Part shown: positions 1-6,613 of the stretch, in pieces
Position numbering within the stretch: the stretch's first letter is position 1
Layout: every line of letters starts with the position of its first letter
Assembly: GCA_943328885.2 (NCBI GenBank)
Contig: CALQBT020000057.1
Span: 1-10,016, forward strand
Length of the DNA stretch: 10,016 nt
Direction of reading: 5' to 3'
Origin: Bordetella parapertussis
GTDB taxonomy: Bacteria > Pseudomonadota > Gammaproteobacteria > Burkholderiales > Burkholderiaceae_C
Program-made: the position numbers and the translations under genes
The notes under the pieces: model-generated
What the model saw: only the letters and a program-made list of their open reading frames with translations
Told to the model about the DNA's origin: nothing
The model's database searches: none

Positions 1-76
1 ACTGCCCTTGGCCGGCACCAACAAGGTCGACCGCAAGGCGTTGATCGAAGCCGCGGCCAGCCAGTTCCGGCGTTGA
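1..76 (+). CDS. AMP-forming acyl-CoA synthetase, C-terminal end only (partial)
   Basis: The reading frame beginning at base 2 gives 24 residues and a TGA at 74-76. The tail starts LPLAGTNKVDRKALIEAA, which matches the C-terminal lid of AMP-binding acyl-CoA synthetases, where a P-x-T/A-G-T-x-K-V/I motif carries the lysine needed for adenylate formation. The family activates a carboxylic acid with ATP and CoA. The gene continues off the left edge, so the substrate class cannot be judged. It ends 36 bases before the ATG of the next gene on the same strand, which fits co-transcription with the dehydrogenase and importer. Identification rests on a very short piece. Confidence 0.6.
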   Translation, partial: LPLAGTNKVDRKALIEAAASQFRR

Positions 77-112
77 CCGGCCGCATTGTCCACTTCAAGT
101 TTCGCAAAAACC

Positions 113-1120
113 ATGCAAGCTCAAGTCATTCGAGGCCACGGACAAATCGACGACATCGTCTTCGAGACCCATTGGCCTCAGCCTATTGCGCGCTCGGGCG
201 AGGTCGTGCTCAAGGTCAAGGCCTGCTCACTCAATTACCACGACCTGTTCACGCTGCGCGGTATGCCAGGCATCAAGCTGCAAATGCCCTTGATCATGGG
301 CATCGATGTGTCTGGCGACGTGGCCGAAATCGGCCCCGACGTCAGCGGCTGGGACATTGGGGCTCGGGTGATGGTCGACCCGATCCACCGCAAGCTCGGC
401 AAGCTGCTGGGAGAGGCCATGGACGGTGGCCTCGCTGAGTATGTTCGCGTCGATGCCTCTCAACTGATTCCGCTGCCTGCCGACGTGTCGTATGAGCAGG
501 CGGCAGCCCTGCCCGTCGCGTACGGCACCGCCTACCGCATGATGCTTGCGCGCGGCAAGATCAAAGAGGGCGAGAAGGTGCTGATCCTCGGCGCTTCCGG
601 CGGCGTGGGTACCTGCTGCGTGCAACTGGCCAAGCTGGCCGGCGCTCATGTGATCGTCGCGGCCTCCAGCGACGAAAAACTCGAGCGGCTGAAAGCGCTC
701 GGCGCAGACGAAGGCATCAACTACAAGACAGATGACTTCATGAAGGAGATCTTCAAGCGCCACGGCAAACCGACCTTCTTCGGCGGCAGCACAGGCATCG
801 ACGTGGTCGTGAACTTCACGGGCGGCGACACCTGGGTGCCCTCGCTGCGCTGCCTGCGCAACGATGGCCGCCTGCTGACTTGCGGGGCCACCGCGGGCTT
901 CGACCCCAAGGAAGACATTCGCTACATTTGGACCTTCGAGTTGAACATCATCGGGTCGAATGGCTGGGGGCCTCCCGACCTGACAGATCTGCTCGATCTG
1001 GTGCGCAGCGGCAAACTCAAACCCGTGATCGACCAGACGCTGCCACTCAAGGAAGCACGCACGGCCTTCCGACGCTTGGATGAACGCGCCGTGTTCGGCA
1101 AGGTCATCGTCGCACCCTGA
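113..1120 (+). CDS. Zinc-independent medium-chain dehydrogenase / quinone oxidoreductase-like protein
   Basis: This is a 335-residue medium-chain dehydrogenase/reductase that should transfer hydride between NAD(P)H and an alcohol, enone or quinone-type substrate in the cytoplasm. Residues about 25-125 form the GroES-like domain. The nucleotide-binding motif GASGGVG is at 160-166 in the Rossmann domain, followed by a helix QLAKLAG. The usual catalytic zinc ligands are absent: the first Cys position reads SLNYHDL (39-45) and the GHE position reads GID (63-65). No four-cysteine structural zinc lobe is seen, so it belongs with the zinc-free quinone-oxidoreductase side of the family. An in-frame TTG at 86 would add nine residues, but the ATG at 113 gives the usual family N-terminus; neither has a clear ribosome site. 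Its stop overlaps an upstream in-frame ATG of the next gene. Context suggests a catabolic step on an acyl-CoA or related intermediate (inference). Confidence 0.85.
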   Translation: MQAQVIRGHGQIDDIVFETHWPQPIARSGEVVLKVKACSLNYHDLFTLRGMPGIKLQMPLIMGIDVSGDVAEIGPDVSGWDIGARVMVDPIHRKLGKLLGEAMDGGLAEYVRVDASQLIPLPADVSYEQAAALPVAYGTAYRMMLARGKIKEGEKVLILGASGGVGTCCVQLAKLAGAHVIVAASSDEKLERLKALGADEGINYKTDDFMKEIFKRHGKPTFFGGSTGIDVVVNFTGGDTWVPSLRCLRNDGRLLTCGATAGFDPKEDIRYIWTFELNIIGSNGWGPPDLTDLLDLVRSGKLKPVIDQTLPLKEARTAFRRLDERAVFGKVIVAP

Positions 1121-1145
1121 TGGTGTTCGCCCCTTCACCCTTCGC

Positions 1146-1149
1146 GGAG
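1146..1149 (+). promoter_or_regulatory. Ribosome binding site deciding the start of the binding-protein gene
   Basis: GGAG lies six bases before the ATG at 1156. It favours this start over the in-frame ATG at 1120 that overlaps the previous stop. Starting at 1156 also gives a clean secretion signal directly from the first residue. Confidence 0.65.
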
Positions 1150-1155
1150 TCATTC

Positions 1156-2277
1156 ATGAAGAAATTCATTCTTTCAACGGCCTTGGCCGCCATCGCCTTC
1201 TGCCTCAGCAGCACGCCTGCCATGGCGCAGACCAAAGAGGTCAAGTTCGGTTGCTATGTGCCGCTGACCGGTCAACTGGCGATCTTCGGCAAGAGCATGC
1301 AATCGGGCTTTGAGATGGCCATCGACGAGTTCCAAAAGTCTCCAAAGTCCAATGGCATCAAGTTCACGATTCAGTGCGAAGACGACCAAGGGCGCGCGGA
1401 CGACGGCATCAACATCGCGCGAAAGTTGGTCGAAGACAAATCACTGATGGCCGTGATCGGCAGCTGGTCGTCCACCGTGACACTGGCAGCAGGCCCCATC
1501 TACAACCAGGCCAAAATGGTCAACATCACGCCGGTTTCCTCGCATCCAGACGTCACCAAGGTTGGCCCCTATATGTTCCGCCAAAGCCTGGTGCAAAGCC
1601 AGGAAGGCGCGTTCAACGGCGACACCTTGTGGAAGCTGGGTGCCCGCAAGATCGCCATCATCGGCATCCCGAACGACTACGGCATTGCCAACACCTCGCT
1701 GACCAAACGCGGGTTCGAGGCCAAAGGTGGCAAGGTAGTTTTCGAAGAACTGGTTCGGCCTGACGCCCAGGATTTTCGCCAAACGCTGCAGAAAGCGGTG
1801 CGCGAGAACCCCGATTGGATCTACATCGGTGCCTTCGCACCGCAGACCGCGCTGATGCTCAAGCAACTGCGCCAAATGGGCATCAAGACACCGACCTATG
1901 TCTGCGCCGCAGACGACACGCCCGATCTCGCCCGCTTGGCCGGCGCCGATGCGATCGAGGGCGTGCATGTCACGGTGCAAACCAACCCGGCGCTCGGGCC
2001 TGAGCTGGCAGATTTCTACAAGCGTTACAACGCGCGCTACAACCGCCTGCCCGACCCCTTCGCATCGAACTCGTACAACACAGCGATGATGATGATGACC
2101 GTCGCCGCCGGGCAGTTCCCGAACGTCGACCGTGAATCGCTGCGCAAAGGGCTTGACGACATGCGCAGCTTTGACGGCATCTTCGGCAAGATCAAATACG
2201 ATCCGGCCGCACGCGAATGGGAATTCAAGCTGATGCACGGTGTGCTGCAAGGCGGCAGCACCAAGATCGTCGATTGA
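1156..2277 (+). CDS. Branched-chain amino acid (HAAT) family ABC transporter periplasmic binding protein
   Basis: The 373-residue product is a LivK-like periplasmic binding protein that captures a solute and hands it to the LivHMGF complex encoded next. Residues 1-24 form a Sec signal peptide: MKK, a hydrophobic stretch, then AMA before Gln25. The mature protein opens with KEVKFGCYVPLTGQLAIFGK, the typical first strand and ligand loop of the type I Leu/Ile/Val-binding fold. The inter-lobe stretches VIGSWSSTVTLAA and NITPVSSHPDVT match places where the family binds the ligand carboxylate and amino groups. Length is normal. HAAT binding proteins linked to acyl-CoA ligases often take aromatic or dicarboxylic acids rather than amino acids, and the neighbours here hint at this, but the ligand is not determined. 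Confidence 0.9.
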   Translation: MKKFILSTALAAIAFCLSSTPAMAQTKEVKFGCYVPLTGQLAIFGKSMQSGFEMAIDEFQKSPKSNGIKFTIQCEDDQGRADDGINIARKLVEDKSLMAVIGSWSSTVTLAAGPIYNQAKMVNITPVSSHPDVTKVGPYMFRQSLVQSQEGAFNGDTLWKLGARKIAIIGIPNDYGIANTSLTKRGFEAKGGKVVFEELVRPDAQDFRQTLQKAVRENPDWIYIGAFAPQTALMLKQLRQMGIKTPTYVCAADDTPDLARLAGADAIEGVHVTVQTNPALGPELADFYKRYNARYNRLPDPFASNSYNTAMMMMTVAAGQFPNVDRESLRKGLDDMRSFDGIFGKIKYDPAAREWEFKLMHGVLQGGSTKIVD

Positions 2278-2289
2278 GTTTCGCAAGCC

Positions 2290-3201
2290 GTGGTTTTTGA
2301 CGCGTTTGTGCTCGGCCAGCTCGCCATCGGCGCGAGCGTGGGCATGACCTATTCGATTGTGGCGATCGGGCTGACCCTGATCTACCGCGTGCTGTCTGCG
2401 GCGAACTTCGCGCACGGCGAGGTCTACACGATCGGCGCGTTCGCAACGCTGATTGGCGCGACGACCTTGAAGCTACCGCTGTGGGCGATTGCCCCCTTGG
2501 TGCTGTGCGTTGGGATGCTGTTCGGCTGGGCCATCGAACGCGCCGCGTTCAGGCCATTTCGAAAATTCACAGACGAGGCCTCGTTGAAGTCGCGCGCGGT
2601 GCGCGAAGCCACGCTGCTGTCTTCGTTTGCGCTGGGATTGATCGTGCGGGAATTTCTCGACCAGATCTACCATGGCGAATGGCTGGCCATTCCGCAGGAA
2701 TTTCTGTTGAACCAACCCGTGGATTTCGGCGACATCCATTTGTCCATCGGTGAAGTGCTGATCGCCGTGGTGTCGCTGGCCATGTTGGTGGCCTTGCAGG
2801 TCTTGCTCTACCGCACCCGCATCGGCATCGCCATTCGCGCGGTGTCTTCCAATCTGGTGGGGGCGCAGTTCTCGGGCATCGACATCAACCGGGTGATTGT
2901 TGCGGTCTTCATCGTCGGCTCCTTGCTGGGCACCGTGGCGGGCATGGTCGTCTCGCTCGCCTATGGCAACGTGCAGTCGTTCATGGGGCTGACGGTGGTG
3001 ATCAAAGCCTTTGTCGCGATGGTCATCGGTGGCCTCACCAGCTTGCCCGGCGCCGTCATTGCCGGCATTCTGATCGGCCTGGCGGAAGCCACGGCGGGCA
3101 TTTTCTTGCCCAGCGCGTGGACCGAGATGGTGGCCTATGCCATGCTCCTTCTGACCTTGCTGCTGCTGCCGCAAGGGCTGTTCGGTCAACGGCGAAGCTG
3201 A
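2290..3201 (+). CDS. livH: LivH-like ABC transporter permease
   Basis: This is a 303-residue inner-membrane permease, one of the two channel subunits of the HAAT importer. The signature NFAHGE at 39-44, after a first helix with TYSIVAIGLTLIYRVL, is the hallmark of LivH proteins (usually NFAHGD or NFAQGE). Further hydrophobic segments follow through to the end, and IGGLTSLPGAVIAGILIGL near the C-terminus matches the conserved family region. The start is GTG at 2290, 13 bases after the previous stop, with no strong ribosome site. The next in-frame ATG at 2344 would remove half of the first helix, so GTG is preferred. Its stop is directly adjacent to the ATG of the next permease gene, implying coupled translation. 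Confidence 0.9.
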   Translation: MVFDAFVLGQLAIGASVGMTYSIVAIGLTLIYRVLSAANFAHGEVYTIGAFATLIGATTLKLPLWAIAPLVLCVGMLFGWAIERAAFRPFRKFTDEASLKSRAVREATLLSSFALGLIVREFLDQIYHGEWLAIPQEFLLNQPVDFGDIHLSIGEVLIAVVSLAMLVALQVLLYRTRIGIAIRAVSSNLVGAQFSGIDINRVIVAVFIVGSLLGTVAGMVVSLAYGNVQSFMGLTVVIKAFVAMVIGGLTSLPGAVIAGILIGLAEATAGIFLPSAWTEMVAYAMLLLTLLLLPQGLFGQRRS

Positions 3202-4191
3202 ATGAAGCACTTCAGAATTTCCATTCGGCTGGCGTTCGCAGTGCTGCTGCTCGCGGTCGTTCCCGCGCTGCTGGCCTGGGCTGGTAGCCCCTATGTGGCG
3301 CGCCTGGCGCAGCTGGTGCTGATCACCGTGGTGCTCAGCGGCGCGCTCAACATGCTCACCGGCACGGCCGGGCTGCTGGCGCTCGACACCGTGGTGTTCT
3401 ACGGTCTGGGCGCTTACACGGCGGCGATCCTGTCGGTGAACCACGGCACCTCGTTTCTGGTGGATTTGGCGGCCGCCGTGGGAATCACCACCACGATCGG
3501 CATCATCTTTGGCTTCGCACTGGTGCGCCTGACCAGCATCTTTTTCGCAGTGGCCACGATGGCGCTCGCCATCTCGTTTCACACCACCGTGCTGAACTGG
3601 GGCGACCTGACCCGCGGGCCCATGGGCTACCGCGGCATACCGCCCGTCCAGCTGTTCGGCCACACGCTGGGGCATTGGCTTGAGTCGTACTACCTCACGG
3701 CCATTTTCTGCCTGATCGCGCTGTTCATCTTTCACCGCGTGATGCACTCGTTCTACGGCAACGCCGTGCGCGCGGTGCGCGAAGACGAGGAGTGCGCCCG
3801 CTCTCTGGGTCTGCAGACCCGCTGGCTGCGCGTGCAGGTCTATGCGCTGCATGCAGCCATCATGGGTGCCGCCGGGGCGCTCTATGCACACACCAACCAG
3901 TTCATAGGCCCTGACAACTTCGTGCTGCTGGAGTCCGCCCTGGTGCTGACGGGCATCATCGTGGGCGGCATCGGCAGCCTGCCTGGTGCAGTGATCGGTG
4001 GCCTCGTGATGGTGTTGCTGCCCGAGGCGCTGCGCGAAATCGGCAATCTGCGTGCCTTCGCATTTGGCCTGATGCTGTTCTTGTCGATTCTGTTCCTGTC
4101 GCGCGGTCTGTTCAGCGAAGTGCGTGCGCTGGCGCTGTTTCGGCGAGACATGCCGCGCAGTCCCTGGTCGCGCCGGGGGCCGCTGCCGTGA
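3202..4191 (+). CDS. livM: LivM-like ABC transporter permease
   Basis: This is a 329-residue partner permease of the LivH-like subunit. The segment GTAGLLALDTVVFYGLGAYTAA (about 54-75 of the protein) corresponds to the GYAGLLSLGHAAFFGIGAY region of LivM. The stretch TRGPMGYRGIP (137-147) matches the conserved GGPNGI region. The cytoplasmic coupling loop that contacts the ATPases is visible at about 187-215 (AVREDEECARSLG). About eight or more hydrophobic segments are present. The last 20 residues are rich in Arg and Pro and poorly conserved in the family. The ATG follows the previous stop with no gap, and the gene ends in a GTGA overlap with the ATPase gene. Confidence 0.9.
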   Translation: MKHFRISIRLAFAVLLLAVVPALLAWAGSPYVARLAQLVLITVVLSGALNMLTGTAGLLALDTVVFYGLGAYTAAILSVNHGTSFLVDLAAAVGITTTIGIIFGFALVRLTSIFFAVATMALAISFHTTVLNWGDLTRGPMGYRGIPPVQLFGHTLGHWLESYYLTAIFCLIALFIFHRVMHSFYGNAVRAVREDEECARSLGLQTRWLRVQVYALHAAIMGAAGALYAHTNQFIGPDNFVLLESALVLTGIIVGGIGSLPGAVIGGLVMVLLPEALREIGNLRAFAFGLMLFLSILFLSRGLFSEVRALALFRRDMPRSPWSRRGPLP

Positions 4192-4982
4192 AAACACCTT
4201 CTGCGAGCAGTTCCGGCATTGCCACGCCTTTGCTGCAAGTGCACGGCCTGGCCAAGCATTTTCAGGGCTTGCGCGCTGTCGATGATGTCAGTTTCGACGT
4301 GCAGCGCGGCGAGCTGGTGGGACTGATCGGTCCCAACGGGGCTGGCAAGAGCACGCTGTTCAACTGCGTCGCTGGCGCACTGGCCCGCACGGCGGGCGAG
4401 GTCTTGTTCGAAGGACAGCGCATCGCCGGGCTCGACCCGGTGCGCATTGCGCGCCTGGGCATCGCGCGCACCTACCAGAACCTGCGCATCTTCCCTGACA
4501 TCACGGTCTTCGACAACGTCTGTGCGGGCGCGATCGGTCGAATCGGCATCTCTTTGCTCGGCGCCCTCTTGCCTGCACTGGGCCGCAAGCGGGACGAGGC
4601 CATTGCCGAAGCGACCTTGTCGGCGCTGACGCGCTTCGGTCTGCTCGAATTCGCCGACCAACCCGCAGGCAACCTGGCTTATGGCCAGAAGAAACTGCTG
4701 GAAATTGCCCGCGCCCTCACCTTGCAGCCCAAGCTGCTGCTGCTGGACGAGCCTGCGGCCGGCCTGAACAACACCGAAACCACTGAGCTCGCCACCTTGT
4801 TGCGCAGCTTGCGAGACGCCGGCCTGACCATCTTGCTGGTGGAACACGACATGCCGATGGTGATGCGCATCTGCGACCGCATCGTCGTGCTCGACAGCGG
4901 GCGCAAGATCGCCGAAGGCGCGCCGGCCGCCATCCGCGCCGACGCAGCCGTGCGCGCCGCTTACCTGGGAGACGAAGCGTGA
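4188..4982 (+). CDS. livG: LivG-like ABC transporter ATP-binding protein
   Basis: This is a 264-residue cytoplasmic ATPase that powers the HAAT importer together with the LivF-like subunit. All nucleotide-binding motifs are intact: Walker A GPNGAGKST at 48-56, Q-loop glutamine in TYQNLRIF near 97, a family-type signature NLAYGQKKLLEIARAL from 162, Walker B LLLLDEP at 183-189 with the following AAGLN, and the switch histidine in LLVEHD at 220. The YGQ form of the signature instead of LSGGQ is normal for LivG. Translation starts at a GTG that overlaps the previous TGA, so it is probably coupled to the permease. The first 14 residues precede the conserved fold and are unremarkable. Confidence 0.92.
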   Translation: MKTPSASSSGIATPLLQVHGLAKHFQGLRAVDDVSFDVQRGELVGLIGPNGAGKSTLFNCVAGALARTAGEVLFEGQRIAGLDPVRIARLGIARTYQNLRIFPDITVFDNVCAGAIGRIGISLLGALLPALGRKRDEAIAEATLSALTRFGLLEFADQPAGNLAYGQKKLLEIARALTLQPKLLLLDEPAAGLNNTETTELATLLRSLRDAGLTILLVEHDMPMVMRICDRIVVLDSGRKIAEGAPAAIRADAAVRAAYLGDEA

Positions 4983-5686
4983 ACGTGCTCCTGGTGCAGT
5001 CCTTGAGCGTCCAACTCGGCGGGCGAGCGATTCTCCACAAGGTGTCGATCCAGGTCCCCGAGGGCGGGCTCGTCACGATTCTTGGGCGCAACGGCGTGGG
5101 CAAGACCACGCTGCTGCGCACGATCTCCGGCCTGTACCGGCCGAGCGAAGGGCGCATCCTGTTGGGCGAAGCGTCCATCGCAGGCCTGTCCACGCATCAG
5201 ATCGTTCGTGCCGGCGTGGCGCAAACCCCAGAAGGCCGGCAGTTGTTCGGCGACATGAGTGTGATCGAGAACCTGCGTGCAGGCGCATTGACGCTGTCGC
5301 GGGCGCAATTCGATGAGAAGCTGGCTTATGTCAGTCAGCTGTTCCCGATCGTCGAGCAGCGCCGGCAACAAAGCGCGGGCTCCTTGTCAGGCGGCGAGCA
5401 GCAAATGGTGTGCATTGCGCGGGCGTTGATGGGTTCGCCCCGCTTGTTGCTGCTCGACGAGCCCTCGCTCGGCCTGGCACCTAAGATCGTGACGCGAATT
5501 TTCGAGTTGATTGCCTCGATCCGCGCCTCTGGCGTCGCGGTGCTGCTGGTCGAGCAGAACGCGCGCCTGGCGCTGCGCACCGCCGACTATGCCTACATCC
5601 TGGACCAAGGCCGGGTTGCACTGGAAGGCCCCGCCCGCGATCTGGTCGACGATGAGCGCGTGGCCTCGGCCTATCTTGGCGCTTGA
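4979..5686 (+). CDS. livF: LivF-like ABC transporter ATP-binding protein
   Basis: This is a 235-residue second ATPase of the importer. Motifs in order: Walker A GRNGVGKTT at 36-44, the LivF-specific PEGRQLF at 84-90, signature LSGGEQQM at 136-143, Walker B LLLLDEP at 156-162 followed by SLGLAP, and LLVEQNA at 189-195. In LivF the histidine of the switch region is replaced by glutamine, as here, so this is not a defect. The GTG start overlaps the LivG-like stop as GTGA, and a GGGAG at 4967-4971 sits seven bases upstream as a ribosome site. It is the last transporter gene; a 48-base gap separates it from the next oxidoreductase. Confidence 0.92.
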   Translation: MNVLLVQSLSVQLGGRAILHKVSIQVPEGGLVTILGRNGVGKTTLLRTISGLYRPSEGRILLGEASIAGLSTHQIVRAGVAQTPEGRQLFGDMSVIENLRAGALTLSRAQFDEKLAYVSQLFPIVEQRRQQSAGSLSGGEQQMVCIARALMGSPRLLLLDEPSLGLAPKIVTRIFELIASIRASGVAVLLVEQNARLALRTADYAYILDQGRVALEGPARDLVDDERVASAYLGA

Positions 5687-5722
5687 TCCAGCGCTGACGT
5701 CAAGCACCCATGGTTTCCACCC

Positions 5723-5729
5723 AAAGGAG
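5723..5729 (+). promoter_or_regulatory. Strong ribosome binding site of the SDR gene
   Basis: AAAGGAG lies five bases before the ATG at 5735 and fixes that start. The same seven bases at the same spacing precede the selenoprotein start at 6614. Confidence 0.75.
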
Positions 5730-5734
5730 CAGCA

Positions 5735-6496
5735 ATGTACGGACTTGAAGGAAAAATCGCCGTGGTGACCGGCGCCAGCCGGGGCATCGGCAAACAAACA
5801 GCGCTGCGACTGGCGGCCGCTGGCGCGACCGTGGTGGTGCACTACCGCAACCGCCAGTCTTCAGCAGATGAGGTGGTGCAGCAGATTGAAGCCCAAGGCG
5901 GGACGGCTTTCACCATCCAAGCAGACTTCTCTGAGGCCGCTGGCCCGCGCACTTTCTACCAGCGCCTGGACCCCGAGTTGCAGCAGCGCTTCGGCTCGAA
6001 CCAGTTCGATATTCTGGTCAACAACGCCGGTGCAGGCACGCGAACCGTGATCGAGGAGGTGAGCGAAGAAGAGTTGGATGAGACGCTGCAGGTCGATCTG
6101 AAGTCGCCGTTCTTTCTCATCAAACACGCGTCTTCGCGCCTTCGCAACAACGGGCGCATCGTCAACGTGTCGTCGATGGGAACGCGCGTCGCCTACCCAG
6201 AGATGGCGGCCTATGCGGCAGCCAAAGCCGGACTGGAGGCGCTGACCTTGATGTTGGCCCCGCATTTCGGGCCGCGCGGCATCACCATCAACGCCGTCCT
6301 GCCGGGTGCAACGGCCACCGACATGAACCCGGGCGCCACCGACCCGGTGCGCAGCCTGGAGATTGCGCAGACCATCGCGCTGCGGCGCGTGGGCCAGCCC
6401 GAGGACATCGCTGACGTCATTGTTTTTCTGGCGGGCGAAGGCGGGCGCTGGATCACGGGCCAGCGCATCGACACCAGCGGCGGTCAGCGGATCTGA
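5735..6496 (+). CDS. Short-chain dehydrogenase/reductase (SDR) family oxidoreductase
   Basis: This is a 253-residue classical SDR of normal length. It has the cofactor motif TGASRGIG at 12-19, NNAG at 96-99, catalytic Ser147 in NVSS, and Tyr160 and Lys164 in YAAAK. The region after it (LPGATATDM) matches the usual PG motif. Such enzymes interconvert an alcohol and a ketone with NAD(P)H in the cytoplasm; Arg16 and the stretch HYRNR (36-40) after strand two lean towards NADP(H), which is an inference. Relatives are often annotated as 3-oxoacyl-ACP reductases (FabG-like), but genes placed beside acyl-CoA ligases frequently act on CoA-bound intermediates. It follows the transporter by 48 bases on the same strand and is probably the last gene of the catabolic operon. 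Confidence 0.9.
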   Translation: MYGLEGKIAVVTGASRGIGKQTALRLAAAGATVVVHYRNRQSSADEVVQQIEAQGGTAFTIQADFSEAAGPRTFYQRLDPELQQRFGSNQFDILVNNAGAGTRTVIEEVSEEELDETLQVDLKSPFFLIKHASSRLRNNGRIVNVSSMGTRVAYPEMAAYAAAKAGLEALTLMLAPHFGPRGITINAVLPGATATDMNPGATDPVRSLEIAQTIALRRVGQPEDIADVIVFLAGEGGRWITGQRIDTSGGQRI

Positions 6497-6502
6497 CCCG
6501 GC

Positions 6503-6516
6503 GCGCCAGATGGCGC
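6503..6516. promoter_or_regulatory. Short perfect palindrome after the SDR gene
   Basis: GCGCCA-GA-TGGCGC is a 6+2+6 inverted repeat starting six bases after the SDR stop codon. It could be an operator or a weak hairpin at the operon end; no T-tract follows. A TAAAAT at 6523-6528 could be a -10 box for the next gene, but no matching -35 sequence is visible at 16-18 bases. Confidence 0.3.
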
Positions 6517-6601
6517 TGATCCTAAAATCCACGCGCCTGCGGCATCGGTAGCTTGGATTTGGATGCCCGACTCTTTCAACGCCGCATTCGCGCGGCCACT
6601 C

Positions 6602-6608
6602 AAAGGAG
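6602..6608 (+). promoter_or_regulatory. Ribosome binding site deciding a GTG start for the selenoprotein
   Basis: AAAGGAG is five bases before GTG 6614, in the same frame as an upstream ATG at 6563 that lacks such a site. This makes 6614 the better start. Confidence 0.7.
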
Positions 6609-6613
6609 ATCAA

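Noticed and set aside
86..112. TTG start at 86 for the dehydrogenase.
   Set aside because: It adds nine residues before the normal family N-terminus and has no better ribosome site. It remains possible, but ATG 113 is preferred.
1120..1155. ATG 1120 as the start of the binding-protein gene.
   Set aside because: It would put 12 residues with Pro and Glu ahead of the signal peptide, and it lacks the GGAG spacing seen for ATG 1156.
2473..4197. Very long open frame on the minus strand opposite the two permease genes.
   Set aside because: Its product is dominated by His, Gln, Arg and Ala without domain features, which is what the complement of GC-rich permease codons gives. The + strand genes have clear family motifs.
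3882..4847. Long minus-strand open frame across the LivM/LivG junction.
   Set aside because: Gln- and Arg-rich low-complexity product opposite a well-supported ATPase. It is an antisense shadow.
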